Of a stretch of DNA of 64,000 nt, positions 31,928-43,805 are shown one piece after another. The notes beneath the pieces were generated by a model. That model did not search any database. It had not been told where the DNA came from and saw only the letters and a program-made list of their open reading frames with translations. The DNA is taken from NCBI RefSeq assembly GCF_004570575.1, contig NZ_SPPD01000003.1, positions 1 through 64,000 on the forward strand, written 5' to 3'. Each line of letters begins with the position of its first letter. The stretch's first letter is position 1. This stretch comes from Streptococcus cuniculi. GTDB lineage: Bacteria; Bacillota; Bacilli; Lactobacillales; Streptococcaceae. The position numbers and the translations under genes were made by a program.

Positions 31928-31956
31928 ATTATACACAAAACTTAACACAAAGTCAA
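31928..31956 (-). promoter_or_regulatory. Promoter of the lac operon (lacA)
   Basis: Minus strand TTGACT (31951-31956), a 17-base spacer and TATAAT (31928-31933), with TG two bases ahead of the -10. Confidence 0.8.
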
Positions 31957-31989
31957 CATTTTTGTTTGATTTTTGTTGAAAAACGCGAC

Positions 31990-32023
31990 AAAAACAGCAG
32001 TTTTTTTAAAATCTGCTGCTTTT
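31990..32023 (-). terminator. Terminator of lacR
   Basis: Minus strand AAAAGCAGCAG pairs with CTGCTGTTTTT (11 pairs with one G-U) across an A/T-rich loop, a few bases after the lacR stop. It separates lacR from the lacA promoter. Confidence 0.6.
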
Positions 32024-32029
32024 CAAACA

Positions 32030-32791
32030 TTATTCACTAATCACTTCTGTATAGGCTGCCAAATAGCGGTACTGCTCTTCATCTGTCAAGTGATCACTAA
32101 TCACTGCAGTGACATCTTTCAACTGGCAAAACGTAGTAAAATCTTCTTTACCGATTTTACTAGCATCAATCAGCAAATATTTTTCCAAGGAATGCTTTAA
32201 AGCGAGCTGCTGAGTGTAAGCTTCTGTCAGAGTAGAGGTCATGACATCATTTCCTTTAACAGCATTGCTACTAAAAAACATCTTGCTAAAGTGCATCTTT
32301 TCTAGGATTGTATTGGTCATCTCTCCAACAAAGGATTCGGTTACTTGGCGCCATTCACCACCGAGAAGAAAAACTTGAAAATCCTCTGATTTCTTCTGAG
32401 ATAAGATGGTAAAAATAGGGAGACAATTGGTAATCACTGTTAGTTTTGAATTGCTAATTGCCTCAGCAAGACAAGCAACAGTTGTACCTGGTCCCAAGAA
32501 AATCGTATCACCATCTTCGATCAGACTGGCTGCTATTGCAGCAATAGCTCGCTTGGTTTCAATATTTTGAACATGCTTTTCTGAATGAGAAAACTCCCTC
32601 AACTGAAAAGCTTTGTTGCTTCTCGCACCACCATGAATCTTGGTTAACACTCCCTGCTCCTCTAATTCAATCAGATCGCGCCTTACCGTCATATCTGTCA
32701 CATGCAGCATATCCACAATCTCTGAAATGCGGATGGTTCCTCTTTTATGAACCATTCGTGTAATTTCTTCCAACCGTTCCTGTTTGTTCAT
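32030..32791 (-). CDS. lacR: Lactose phosphotransferase system repressor LacR (DeoR family)
   Basis: 253 residues. The DeoR helix-turn-helix is [20 protein letters not shown], followed by [16 protein letters not shown]. The C-terminal sugar-phosphate sensor domain has [19 protein letters not shown] and [10 protein letters not shown]. It represses lacABD(T)FEG until tagatose-6-phosphate accumulates. GAGGGG precedes the ATG. It is transcribed in the same direction as the operon but has its own terminator. Confidence 0.93.
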   Translation of the reverse strand: MNKQERLEEITRMVHKRGTIRISEIVDMLHVTDMTVRRDLIELEEQGVLTKIHGGARSNKAFQLREFSHSEKHVQNIETKRAIAAIAASLIEDGDTIFLGPGTTVACLAEAISNSKLTVITNCLPIFTILSQKKSEDFQVFLLGGEWRQVTESFVGEMTNTILEKMHFSKMFFSSNAVKGNDVMTSTLTEAYTQQLALKHSLEKYLLIDASKIGKEDFTTFCQLKDVTAVISDHLTDEEQYRYLAAYTEVISE

Positions 32792-33077
32792 CTCTTACCC
32801 CTCTTTCATTTTTCTAACTATATTATACCAAATTTTGATGAAAATGTTGAAAAAAACAACATGGAGTGTTTGATTTGGAAAAACAACAAGATCTGGAAAA
32901 CGGATGGTTATAACTTAGAACCTGTATTCATAAGTGAAGCAATCCTAATCGGGAGCTTATTTTATGATGATAAGCAAGGCGTTTTTTGAAGGAATACTGA
33001 CTGTATTTCGAAAATACACAACGATGAGGAGCGAACATAAGCACTGAATAGAGTTGCCGATCTGTGAATACAGCTTC

Positions 33078-33400
33078 TTAAATCAAACCCAATCTTTCAA
33101 AAGCATGATAGAGCCCGTCATGTTCGACATCGTCAGTCACCATATCAGCCACGGCTAAAATTTCAGGACCTCCATTTCCCATTGCTACACCGATGGCACA
33201 ATACTCCAACATTGGAATATCAATTTTAGCATCTCCAAAGGCAATGGTATCTGCTTGAGAGCGTCCATTCCGATGTAAAAAGTGGTATAATATGTCATAG
33301 AAGCCTCCATTTGTGTGTGGTAATCCTTGTGTGAAATGGATTGTTTTTTCTTATCTCTAGCATACAGGTAAATCCGCGGTGTGACAAATGGGGCTTTATA
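33078..33400 (-). pseudogene. Cof-type HAD phosphatase remnant (C-terminal part)
   Basis: From about 33330 to the stop at 33078 one frame codes for a HAD-IIB C-terminus: LPHTNGGFYDILYHFLHR, DTIAFGDAKIDIPMLEYC with the metal-binding GDxxxDxxM, and GVAMGNGGPEILAVADMVT. Upstream (to about 33400) a piece reading KAPFVTPRIYLYARDKKK is in another frame. The catalytic N-terminal half with the DxD motif is absent, so the gene is truncated and dead. Confidence 0.8.
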
Positions 33401-33441
33401 TATTGTCTATATCACGCTCCAGTAGTACTTAAAAACCAAAT

Positions 33442-33645
33442 CTAGATTTTTTGGGGACGTGTATAAATCCCTTTTGACATTCTAAACAGCTGTTTTTTAG
33501 CTACTAAGCGCTCTAATACCTTATAAAAATTTCCCTCTGATAATTGATTATCTAACAGAAGTTCTTGAAAGATTTCATTTGCACATATCAATGTTTTCTC
33601 TGGTATATTAGAAATCACTGTTGTTATGTTATCTACTTGTTTCAT
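33442..33645 (-). CDS. Small winged-helix protein, similar to the AbiEi/DUF6088 N-terminus
   Basis: 67 residues with CGAGG 8 bases ahead of the ATG. The sequence has helices ending in EGNFYKVLERLVAKKQLFRMSKGIYTRP, the wing of the winged-helix domain found at the N-terminus of AbiEi-type antitoxins and DUF6088 proteins. The usual C-terminal nucleotide-interaction domain and a partner toxin gene are missing. It may be a stand-alone regulator or a truncated antitoxin. Confidence 0.5.
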   Translation of the reverse strand: MKQVDNITTVISNIPEKTLICANEIFQELLLDNQLSEGNFYKVLERLVAKKQLFRMSKGIYTRPQKI

Positions 33646-33905
33646 TTAATTACCTCGCTATAAGTATGTCAAATCACAATAATATGTCACGTGTTTTAAG
33701 TTTTTAATTGACCATATTATTGTCTTTTAAAAATGAGGGAGTACACAGTGGCTGTAATCTGTTATCTACAGTGGCATCTAAAGATGTTCGTTAAACACCC
33801 TTTACAATACAAAATCGCTTAAATCTCGGTTTTCAATCCGTTGATTTAAGCGATTTTTTCTGTCTGATTGTTCAGTTAAATGTGATTCTTGAGGGATAGA
33901 TACCG
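33646..33905. terminator. GH13-operon terminator (33811-33857) and flanking spacer
   Basis: The spacer carries no gene. At 33811-33857 a perfect 15-base stem AAAATCGCTTAAATC/GATTTAAGCGATTTT with a 17-base loop and a T run on the minus strand ends the alpha-glucoside operon. Confidence 0.85.
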
Positions 33906-35546
<1,641 letters not shown>

Positions 35547-35684
35547 TTATGTATCCTTTCTTTAAGAAACTGCCTCCACAGCTCAACGCTTCTATCGTTC
35601 TCCACTATCTCCTCAGTTTCATTTTGTTTTCAAAAGTAATCATATCATACCTTTGAAGAAAATACGATCTATCGCCTATCATCA

Positions 35685-37910
35685 TTACAAATAAACTACA
35701 ATCCATTCTACCAATCTCAATCGTAGAGCCCTCTCTTCATCTTGAATGACTAACATCGCTCTTCTTACATCGGAACAGTGCAACAGCTTATGATACAATT
35801 CCGTTTTTTTATCATAGCTGATTTCTGCTCTTTTTAATAATTGAAATAACTCCTGCTGGCCTTCTTCTCTGCTTGGTTTCAATCCCTCTTGCTGACTAAA
35901 TAAGCCTGATTGTGATTGATTCTCTAGCATTATACTATGTTTGCTAGGATAGAAAATGAGGCAATGTTGCCTATCTCTAGGCACCAGTGCGCAGTCTCCT
36001 GTCATTGTTAGAGTATAGGTTTGCTTTTCCCAATCAACTGTTAATTTTGTTTCTAACCTTCCATACTCTTCTTCATCTTCTATTAAAACAAAAGAGTTTT
36101 GTCCTCCAGGAAATAGGTGCCAGTCAACCTGTTTGGGATAAGAAACACCGAATCTTGTTTTCTCATGATCCAGAGGAATAATTCCTCCTTCTCTGACAAA
36201 GACTGGAATTTCTTCTACCTTCCTAAAAATAGTAATGGTTTGATTCCCCTCGTATCGTTTCCCAGTAAACCAATCATGCCATTCTCCCTCGGGAAACCAT
36301 ACACTCACTCCAGCGGTTTTATAGACGGGACTTACTTTCTCAGTAATAGGAGAGATCATTAGCTGACTCCCAAAAAAATACTGATTTGGCGCGTGATAGC
36401 TTTCTTCAATATTAGGATATTCGTAATACAGGGGACAGATGAGGGGGATTCCTTTTTCATGGGTCCTGCTATTCATTGTATCTAGGTAAGGAATAAGCGC
36501 ATGGCGTAATTGAAGAAATTTAACCATACAATTTTTTATAGTTTCTGAATACCCCCAAGGCTCTTTACTATTAAAAAGACTATTCGAGCTATGAAGTCGG
36601 TTGATAGGGCTAAAAATCCCAAATTGCAGCCACCTAAGTGCAAGCTCTTCATCATGTACCCCCGCCATATGTCCGCCAATATCATGACTCCACCAAGTAT
36701 AACCAATGTTACTAGATGTGCTAGTAAAGTACGGTTGAAACTTCAGAGAATCCCATGATATAATCGTGTCTCCTGAAAATCCGACTGGGTATCTATGACT
36801 TCCAGGTCCAGCATATCTTGAAAGAATAATGGAGGGGGAAGCACCATTGTTACTATCTAAAAAATGGTAATAATTCAATAACCACAATGGATCAACGAAT
36901 CCATGGCTTCCTTGCTGCCAATCAATCCACCAAAAGTTGACACCGTCCTCTTCCAGTGGGTGATGAACATCTTCAAAATAACTGTTTCTAAATTTGGAAT
37001 CCGTTAAGTCAAAGACCGCTGGCTCTTCCACTAATTGATCCAGACCCAGTCTTTGGGCTACTTTAGGATAACAATCTTCATATGCTCGAATGCCATCTGC
37101 TTGATGCACATTTAAGGTAGTTACAAGCCCTCTACTATGTAAATTAGTCAGGAACCGCTTAGGGTTAGGGAACAACTCGCGATTCCAAGAATATCCCGTC
37201 CAACCACTTCCAAAACGCTTTGGTATATCAACTATATGCCAGTCCATATCAAGAACGCTAACAGAAAGAGGAACTCTCTCCGCAGCAAATCGATCCATTA
37301 AATTCAGATAAGACTCCTCCGAGTAAGGCCAGTAACGACTCCACCAATTCCCTAGAGCATAGCGGGGGAGTTTTGGTGTGAAACCAGTCAGTACATAATA
37401 ATCATGCAATGCTTCATAGTAGTCTCTCCCGTATCCAAAAAAATAGTAATCAAGGTTCTGTCCTGACCGTGGAACAATCTCTCCATTTTCATCAAAAAGA
37501 AAAGAAGTTGAATCATCTAATACTGCATAACCATTTTTACTAAGGATACCGTCGTCAAGCTGGGTAGAGCCATCAATATTATCCAAGGTTCGACACGTTC
37601 CCTTAAGATTCTCAACTCTATCACCAAAACACCAACGGTTACCATATGCTGTATAGTGATTTTTGACATCAATTGTTAGGTTTTCAGGAGCAAATCGTTG
37701 CTTATTATAGCGCAAATGTACATACGGAGTAAGGATTTCCAATCGATTATCTTCGTCAATAATATGACAGTCTACGTCTTCAAACTGTCTATTTTGAACA
37801 AGCTGGGTTCGTCTATCCTCAAATGTTGCATCTTCCGAGTATTCTAACCGTAGTAACTTAGGAGTTAAAACAGAAATACGATACTTTTCACCTACAATAA
37901 CTGTCGTCAT
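35685..37910 (-). CDS. GH31 alpha-glucosidase/alpha-xylosidase
   Basis: 741 residues from the ATG at 37910 (MTTVIVGEK), with AAGGA 6 bases upstream inside the end of the YesL-like gene. The catalytic barrel has VSVLDMDWHIVD, NFWWIDWQQG with the nucleophile Asp, FSGDTIISWDSLKFQ with the acid/base Asp, and WWSHDIGGHM. No signal peptide, so intracellular. The YSWNRELFPNP segment resembles the GH31 group found beside LplB/YtcP transporters. The substrate (isomalto-, nigero- or xylo-type) cannot be fixed from sequence. Confidence 0.9.
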   Translation of the reverse strand: MTTVIVGEKYRISVLTPKLLRLEYSEDATFEDRRTQLVQNRQFEDVDCHIIDEDNRLEILTPYVHLRYNKQRFAPENLTIDVKNHYTAYGNRWCFGDRVENLKGTCRTLDNIDGSTQLDDGILSKNGYAVLDDSTSFLFDENGEIVPRSGQNLDYYFFGYGRDYYEALHDYYVLTGFTPKLPRYALGNWWSRYWPYSEESYLNLMDRFAAERVPLSVSVLDMDWHIVDIPKRFGSGWTGYSWNRELFPNPKRFLTNLHSRGLVTTLNVHQADGIRAYEDCYPKVAQRLGLDQLVEEPAVFDLTDSKFRNSYFEDVHHPLEEDGVNFWWIDWQQGSHGFVDPLWLLNYYHFLDSNNGASPSIILSRYAGPGSHRYPVGFSGDTIISWDSLKFQPYFTSTSSNIGYTWWSHDIGGHMAGVHDEELALRWLQFGIFSPINRLHSSNSLFNSKEPWGYSETIKNCMVKFLQLRHALIPYLDTMNSRTHEKGIPLICPLYYEYPNIEESYHAPNQYFFGSQLMISPITEKVSPVYKTAGVSVWFPEGEWHDWFTGKRYEGNQTITIFRKVEEIPVFVREGGIIPLDHEKTRFGVSYPKQVDWHLFPGGQNSFVLIEDEEEYGRLETKLTVDWEKQTYTLTMTGDCALVPRDRQHCLIFYPSKHSIMLENQSQSGLFSQQEGLKPSREEGQQELFQLLKRAEISYDKKTELYHKLLHCSDVRRAMLVIQDEERALRLRLVEWIVVYL

Positions 37911-38539
37911 AACCATTCCTTCCTTACTTCAATTTTAGAACTAATTTTCCTCATCACTAAATACCTAATAAAACTATGAACACTGCTTCCAATAAATAAC
38001 CCAAAGAACGTGATAAACAAACTCCAGTAGGGGGAAACAAACCACAAACATAAAATGATGAGATAACTCAAATGGATGAAAAGAACATCTTTCGGAAATT
38101 GTAGATATACTTTAAATGAATTCCTTATATGCTCTATTACGCTTCCTTCATATCTTTGCACAAAATAAAAAACGAATTGAAAGAGGTGAAGCCAGCAAAA
38201 CAGTAGCACAAAACTACTCGCTAAAATAATAATGGACGGATTCACAAAAGTTAAGTAATAAGTATTTACAAATAGACACCCTGCTAGAATAAGCAATAAA
38301 AAGCTAATGTACGTACATTGTCGTCCGTTTTTGACAAATGCTCGCCAAAAATTGGAGCTTACCCGATAGTCATTCCTCTCCATTATCTTGGTCAATACGT
38401 AAAAACCAGCAGCCTGTGAAGCACCAAGTGTAATAATGGGAATGCTCGTCACTACTAACCAAAAATTGAGCACTAGCAACGCTTGAACTTTGGATAATAT
38501 CTGATACACTGTTCCTTCAAGACGAAATAACTCTTCCAT
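37907..38539 (-). CDS. YesL-like DUF624 membrane protein
   Basis: 210 residues with about five membrane helices. The N-terminal FWLVVTSIPIITLGASQAAGFYV is the DUF624 signature. These proteins always travel with CUT1 oligosaccharide transporters; their role is unknown. Its ATG follows the stop of the frameshifted permease by 3 bases and it overlaps the GH31 gene by 4 bases. Confidence 0.85.
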   Translation of the reverse strand: MEELFRLEGTVYQILSKVQALLVLNFWLVVTSIPIITLGASQAAGFYVLTKIMERNDYRVSSNFWRAFVKNGRQCTYISFLLLILAGCLFVNTYYLTFVNPSIIILASSFVLLFCWLHLFQFVFYFVQRYEGSVIEHIRNSFKVYLQFPKDVLFIHLSYLIILCLWFVSPYWSLFITFFGLFIGSSVHSFIRYLVMRKISSKIEVRKEWL

Positions 38540-38542
38540 TCT

Positions 38543-39436
38543 CTACTCCTTAACCGCACCAACTATGATACCTTGAACAAAGTATCTTTGTAAAAATGGA
38601 TAAATAAACAACAGTGGGATAATCGCCACAACAATCTTCGCTGCATTTAAATTTCGATTGATACAGATAGCAATGCTTGTAATTGTTCTGTAGATAGACC
38701 ACTCGCATTTTGTAAGGTTTCCGAAAGGTTAATCGTTAGGGATTGAATATAGGTCATTAAGGGATATTTCTCAACTTTAGTCATATACACTAATCCACCG
38801 AAAAAATCATTCCAGCTACCAACGATACTAAACAACGATACCGTTGCTAACGAAGGCAGGGAAATAGGAATGTAGATTTTAACCAGAATCTGCAATGGAT
38901 TGGCACCATCCAAAAGTGCCGACTCCTCCAACGATTTTGGAACACCTCTAAAGAAATTCATCACTAAAATAACACTTCCTATTGGGACGGCACCCGGCAA
39001 TATAAGTGCCCAAATACTATTTACTAGTCCCAAACTCTTAACAACAAGATAAGTTGGGATCATACCTCCACTAAATAGCATTGCAAAAACAAGAATATTC
39101 ATAAAAAATTTGCGTGAATGAAAAACTTTCGTTGACTTTGATAAGGGGTAAGCAAGGGTCACAATCATGAATAAATTCAGTAAAAGGGCCACCACTACCC
39201 TAAAAACAGATATTGCAAAAGAACGCCAGAACTGACTATCACTCATGATTTTTTCATAAGCAGCAAACGTGACATCAACTGGCAAAATACCTACTTGATT
39301 TGCAGTTGTTGCTTGGGAGCTACTAAAGGATAAGGAGATGACATTCAGTAATGGAATCAAACAGGATAAGGTCAGTATAATCAAAACTCAAAACGGTATA
39401 AATGATGAACTGACGAGCACTACATCTTTCTCGCAT
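38543..39436 (-). pseudogene. Sugar ABC transporter permease, YtcP-type, two frameshifts
   Basis: The middle (38655-39384) codes for a CUT1 permease with about six helices and the coupling loop EESALLDGANPLQILVKIYIP. The native start is the ATG at 39436 (MRERCSARQFIIYTVLSF), but the frame is lost at a T run near 39387. Near 38655 a second shift gives an early stop; the expected C-terminus is in another frame ([19 protein letters not shown], ending at 38543). Intact length would be about 297 residues. Probably non-functional unless the shifts are sequencing errors. Confidence 0.85.
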
Positions 39437-39449
39437 AACAATTTCCCTT

Positions 39450-40358
39450 CTAAAACATAACTCTATTGGTCATTTTTTCAGCAACCTTATTTGACGTCAC
39501 AATCAAAAACAAGCCGACAATTGAGCGAATCAATCCCACAGCTGCACCGAGGCTGTAATCTCGTCCAACTAATCCAATTCGATAAATATAGGTATCTAAG
39601 ACATCACTACTCTCATAAACCGAAGGAGAGTATAAATTATATACTTGATCGAAGCCTGCACTTAGGATACTTGGTAATGCTAAAATCGTCATCAGAATGA
39701 TAAAGGGTAGCATTCCTGGTAGGGTAACATGCCAAACTTTTTGAAACCAACTAGCACCACCTATCGTGGCCGATTCATATAGACCGGGATCAATTGAAGT
39801 AATCGAAGCTAAAAAGATGATTGAGTTGTAGCCAAACCCCTTCCAAACATCAGTCCAAATGAGTAACTGAGGAAATACTGTGTTACTTCCTAAAAAATTA
39901 ACTGGTTGTAGACCAATCGCCTGTAGCAACTGATTTACAGTTCCGTCCAAGCTAAACAGATTCACAACTACTGAGGCCAAAATAACCCAAGATAAAAAGT
40001 AGGGAAGATACATTATTGTTTGCATCGTTTTTTTCATCCACTTCAATCTAACTTCGTTTAACAATATGGCAAAAACAATCGGTATAATCGTATTCAAAAG
40101 AATCTTCCCAACTGCAATGTAGACAGTATTAGCAGTAACTTTCCAAATGTCTGGTAAGGAAAATAGGTAGGTAAAATTCTCGAATCCCACAAATTCTGAT
40201 TTCAAAAATCCTTTGGCAGGTACAAAATCTTGAAAAGCCATTACGATTCCAAACATCGGTAAATAGGAGAATATCAAAATGAATACAATTCCCGGAATAA
40301 CCATAGCAAGATAAAACATTTGGTTCTTGGAGAACCTATTAAATAGAGCTTTTTTCAT
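39450..40358 (-). CDS. Sugar ABC transporter permease, LplB-type
   Basis: 302 residues from the ATG at 40358 (MKKALFNRFSKNQMFYLAM), which has AGGAGG 6 bases ahead. Six predicted helices, with FSYLPMFGIVMAFQDF and the coupling loop LYESATIGGASWFQKVWHVTLP of CUT1 permeases. Intact, unlike its partner permease and the binding protein. Confidence 0.88.
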   Translation of the reverse strand: MKKALFNRFSKNQMFYLAMVIPGIVFILIFSYLPMFGIVMAFQDFVPAKGFLKSEFVGFENFTYLFSLPDIWKVTANTVYIAVGKILLNTIIPIVFAILLNEVRLKWMKKTMQTIMYLPYFLSWVILASVVVNLFSLDGTVNQLLQAIGLQPVNFLGSNTVFPQLLIWTDVWKGFGYNSIIFLASITSIDPGLYESATIGGASWFQKVWHVTLPGMLPFIILMTILALPSILSAGFDQVYNLYSPSVYESSDVLDTYIYRIGLVGRDYSLGAAVGLIRSIVGLFLIVTSNKVAEKMTNRVMF

Positions 40359-40571
40359 ACATTTCCTCCTCATCATTCAAGATATAAGATTTCAAAACCT
40401 CCTAAACAAAATAAGTAACGAACAGAAGCGCTCTGCTTTATTGCCAGCCTTTCACTAGGATAGCTAGATTAGTCCCGTGAATAATCTAGCTACCACACCA
40501 ATAAGTTTCCATTAACCTACAATCAGGTCATGACATCATAAGTTGATTTTGAAGAGTATTGGAGGTTATCA

Positions 40572-42234
40572 CTAATTCCCCACTAGTCTTGCCATCTCTT
40601 TCACAATTGCATGTCCACCTTGCTCATTCCATTCTTTTACATAGGTATCAAATTCATATAAGGATTTTTCACCAGTCACAAATTTAATAAATGTTTCTTC
40701 TTCCAGTTTAGTCACTTGAGGACCGTTCCTCTCCGTTGCATCTATTTTTTGAAAAATTGCGATAGGATTTACTTCACGATAACTTCCATTGTTCCGAACG
40801 CCATTCATCACATGATTGATTGCGAGTAAGCGCGATGAATAAACCGCCCAGTCTGTTGGATCAGAAGCTGATGCATTGTCAATAAAGTTCTTCATTTTCA
40901 TTGCATTATTTTTAATCGTAAAATTGCTAACGGAAGAAATATCACTATTACCTTGCGCAGCATCTGACGCAATCATTGCATCATCTATCTCGCTCAGATT
41001 CTGAAACATTTCAATATTGATTGGGCGGACTGAACCATCAACTGCTGCTTTTGCGTATTCATAAATTTCAGGATACTCTTCTTCCATATTGGATGAATTT
41101 GGCACTTCATCAAAAATCAAGTTTAACATCTTCACGATAAGTTCTGGCTTTTGGAAACCTTTTCGGACGACTACAAAACCTCCTACTCCTGCTTTTTGTA
41201 CGCTATTGACTTTCCCCTTGCTATCTTCTATGGCAAAAGGAGTAAACATCGCTTTGGGATTGGCCGTTCTGACTTGCACGAGACTCCAATCTGGAAAATG
41301 CCACGGACCAGTTACAATCCCAAGCTCTCCATTTAAAGTAAGGGCATTTATATCATCATACGTCCGTGTACCAAACTGTGGGTCGAGTATGCCCTCACTA
41401 AAACATTTTTGAAGGTAAGCTAAAGAATCTTTTGTCTGATTTGTGTAGATCCATACTCAATCGTTCCAGATGCATTTTTAAAATACATTTTCGGATAGGA
41501 GTCAAACGCATTAAAAATTGGAGATGCAGTATAGGCAGAACCTCCATGACTATCCGATGAAAGCCAGCTAGCAAAGGCTAGACCTTGTGTTTTACCAGTT
41601 CCGCCAGCATCTTTTTCTTTAAATGCTTTAGCCGTTGACTTTAGTTCCTCTAGAGTGATAGCTTGATTTCCGTCTTTATCTAGAACAATTCCAAGTCTAT
41701 CGAGCCAATCTTGACGAATCCAAACAAGATTGGGACCAAAATCATTCGCTGTTCCCGGCAAGGCCATTAGTTTTCCATCAATCGTAGCAGCTTCCAGTTG
41801 AATATTATCAAATGACGAATAGATCGACTTTATATTTTTACTAGCGTATTTCTCATAGACTTCAGATAAATCAGCTATCAAATCATTTTCTGCTAATTCT
41901 TCCAATTCATCCCGGCTGACTGTCATCACATCTGGAATATCTCCTGAAGCAATGGCAAGTGATACTTGTCGAGAATAGTCATCGCCGGTGGCCTCAAATG
42001 CACTTTGTAGTTCTACACCTAACTTTTCATTTACCAATCTCCGATACGCATTATTTTCATAAGTATCTCCTTTAGGTAATTTCGAATTTGGTTGCGTTTG
42101 TTGACCGACCGTAATGATCGTATCTCCATTATCATTGGTCGCTAGGGCTTCATTTGCACTACCACAACCGACTAGAATACAGGGTGTCATAAAGGTTAGT
42201 AAACTAACAGCTACTTTTTTATACCAATTTTCAT
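40572..42234 (-). pseudogene. Sugar-binding lipoprotein (CUT1/LplA type), frameshifted twice
   Basis: The RBS GGAGG and ATG at 42234 start MK, but the signal peptide continues in a different frame as NWYKKVAVSLLTF...LVGCGSANE (lipobox LVGC), implying loss of one base in an A run near 42228. The N-terminal domain (DYSRQVSLAIASGDIPDVM, PNLVWIRQDWLDRLG) runs to about 41440, where a second shift, probably a CA duplication, moves the frame. From 41440 the sequence resumes as KDSLAYLQKCFSEGILDP and runs to the stop at 40572. Intact length would be about 554 residues. Confidence 0.87.
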
Positions 42235-42250
42235 GATAAGTTCCTCCTTG

Positions 42251-42267
42251 GTTAGACGTTTACGTAA
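42251..42267 (-). promoter_or_regulatory. LacI-family operator upstream of the sugar transporter
   Basis: GTTAGACGTTTACGTAA (plus-strand reading), immediately ahead of the RBS of the binding-protein gene. It differs in one base from the copy ahead of the lacI-type gene at 43343-43359. Confidence 0.65.
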
Positions 42268-42309
42268 ATACGTAAAAAAATATAAGTAAGATCTCTGGGG
42301 AGTTTTGGA

Positions 42310-43320
42310 CTACCTCCCCAGATGATTGTCCTTAACAGATGCCCTTTCAATCAATTTAAAAGGGATAAGTTGCGATTCCATATTACTGCTTGTTTGAATA
42401 GATTGTATTAAACTTTTACATCCCAGCTGCCCCATCTCATAAAATGGCTGGGCAATCGTCGTAATTGGTGGGATTCCCATTCTAGCTACAGTATTATCAT
42501 AACCAATAATCGACACATCGTCCGGAATCGCTAGATGATGTTCATAACAAATAGAATTAACACCTAGTGCTACTTCATCACTCACACAAAAAATCGCAGT
42601 AACCTGTTCTTGCGCTTGAAGCAACTGCCTCATTCCCATTTGCCCAGCCTCAAATGTAAAATCACCGTAACAAATCCAGTCATCCTGTACTTCCAAAGAA
42701 TGATTTTTCATTGCATCAAGATAGCCTCTAATGCGAGGCAAACCCGCAATTGGATCTGTCGAACTTGCACCAACAATTGCAATATTCCGATGTCCTAAAC
42801 CAATGAAATACTCAACTGCCGTGTATGAAGCCTTGTAATCATCAACCTTTATATAGGGCATTTGTCCTTCTTCAACTTCTGTTGATATCAACATGACAGG
42901 TATCCCCAATGCTTTTATGCGATCGATATCCTCTTGATCAAAAGGGAGGGAAAATATCAGAACTCCGTCAACCCTTCGTTCTGACAATACATTGAGACTA
43001 TTGTGCAATCGATTCCCCGAGACACCTGCATGACTTAGAATTACGCTATATCCATTTTGATGAGCGACATCCTCAATACCACTTACAATATTTCCATAAT
43101 ATGAAGTTGCAACAGTCGGCATAATGATACCAATTGTTCTAGTAGACTTACTCACTAAACTCATGGCATTTGCGTTTCGGCGATACCCTAGCTCATTTGC
43201 TATCTCTAAAATTTTTTGTTCAACTTCACTACTATAGCCTCCTAAGTGATTCAAAACCCTTGATACAGTAGCGATTGATACACCTGCTTGCTTGGCAATA
43301 TCCTTTATTGTAACACTCAT
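42310..43320 (-). CDS. LacI-family transcriptional regulator of the alpha-glucoside locus
   Basis: 336 residues. Helix-turn-helix TIKDIAKQAGVSIATVSRVLN and the hinge EIANELGYRRNANAMSL lead to a periplasmic-binding-like sensor (IGIIMPTVATSYYGNIVSGI, FCVSDEVALGVNSI). It is transcribed in the same direction as the transporter and glycosidases. The shared operator suggests that it controls both itself and the operon. Confidence 0.88.
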   Translation of the reverse strand: MSVTIKDIAKQAGVSIATVSRVLNHLGGYSSEVEQKILEIANELGYRRNANAMSLVSKSTRTIGIIMPTVATSYYGNIVSGIEDVAHQNGYSVILSHAGVSGNRLHNSLNVLSERRVDGVLIFSLPFDQEDIDRIKALGIPVMLISTEVEEGQMPYIKVDDYKASYTAVEYFIGLGHRNIAIVGASSTDPIAGLPRIRGYLDAMKNHSLEVQDDWICYGDFTFEAGQMGMRQLLQAQEQVTAIFCVSDEVALGVNSICYEHHLAIPDDVSIIGYDNTVARMGIPPITTIAQPFYEMGQLGCKSLIQSIQTSSNMESQLIPFKLIERASVKDNHLGR

Positions 43321-43342
43321 TTTTCTCCTTTCGATTCTATTA

Positions 43343-43359
43343 GTTAAACGTTTACGTAA
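43343..43359 (-). promoter_or_regulatory. LacI-family operator upstream of its own gene
   Basis: GTTAAACGTTTACGTAA (plus-strand reading), 22 bases ahead of the ATG. The AAACGTTT core is palindromic. Near-identical to 42251-42267. Confidence 0.65.
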
Positions 43360-43585
43360 TTACTCTATCACATTTCAGAATCCTTTCAACTTTTTTGTAA
43401 TCGTTTTCATATCTTGTATAATATAGTGGATTGAGAAAGGAATAGGAGAAGGAAAGGAGTTGCAGATAGAACTGGCGTTCATCAAAGCGACTGAACGAGA
43501 TCCTAACCTCTATTCCATTCACTATATCTTTTCTCTTAAAAAGAGCATACTCATATTCTCCCTCCCAACTCATCAGCTACCACAC

Positions 43586-43617
43586 GCAAAAAAGGTAGAC
43601 GCGGAAGGTCTACCTTT
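43586..43617 (-). terminator. Terminator next to the truncated gene tail
   Basis: Stem AAAGGTAGAC/GTCTACCTTT with a 7-base loop, followed on the minus strand by TTTTTT. It ends transcription coming from the gene-tail/integrase side. Confidence 0.8.
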
Positions 43618-43681
43618 GATAGGTATGCTGCAAAAATCCCGCCACAGGATGTGCTGGAAACCAACCTGTTTCTCTATTCCT

Positions 43682-43804
43682 TCAAAATATTTTGGGTACG
43701 AGAAGGCTGGGCAACTGGGCTTCCGCCAGTAAATTGGATACTCGATTATTTAAGAGTAACAATAGCATGCGTTGCTCTGTGGGCAGTATAATAGGCTTTT
43801 TAGC
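43682..43804 (-). pseudogene. C-terminal tail of an unidentified gene cut by the integrative element
   Basis: An open frame without a start codon of its own context, reading KKPIILPTEQRMLLLLLNNR, then VSNLLAEAQLPSLLVPKIF and a stop, followed 65 bases later by a good terminator. It abuts the integrase 3' end. I do not recognise the protein. It looks like the 3' part of a gene whose upstream part was separated by insertion. Confidence 0.45.
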
Positions 43805-43805
43805 C

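Noticed and set aside
33646..33905. Additional small gene between the wHTH gene and the GH13 gene
   Set aside because: No frame with an RBS; the space is explained by the terminator at 33811-33857.
43460..43732. 90-codon plus-strand frame
   Set aside because: No RBS; it crosses a terminator hairpin and the antisense of the gene tail.
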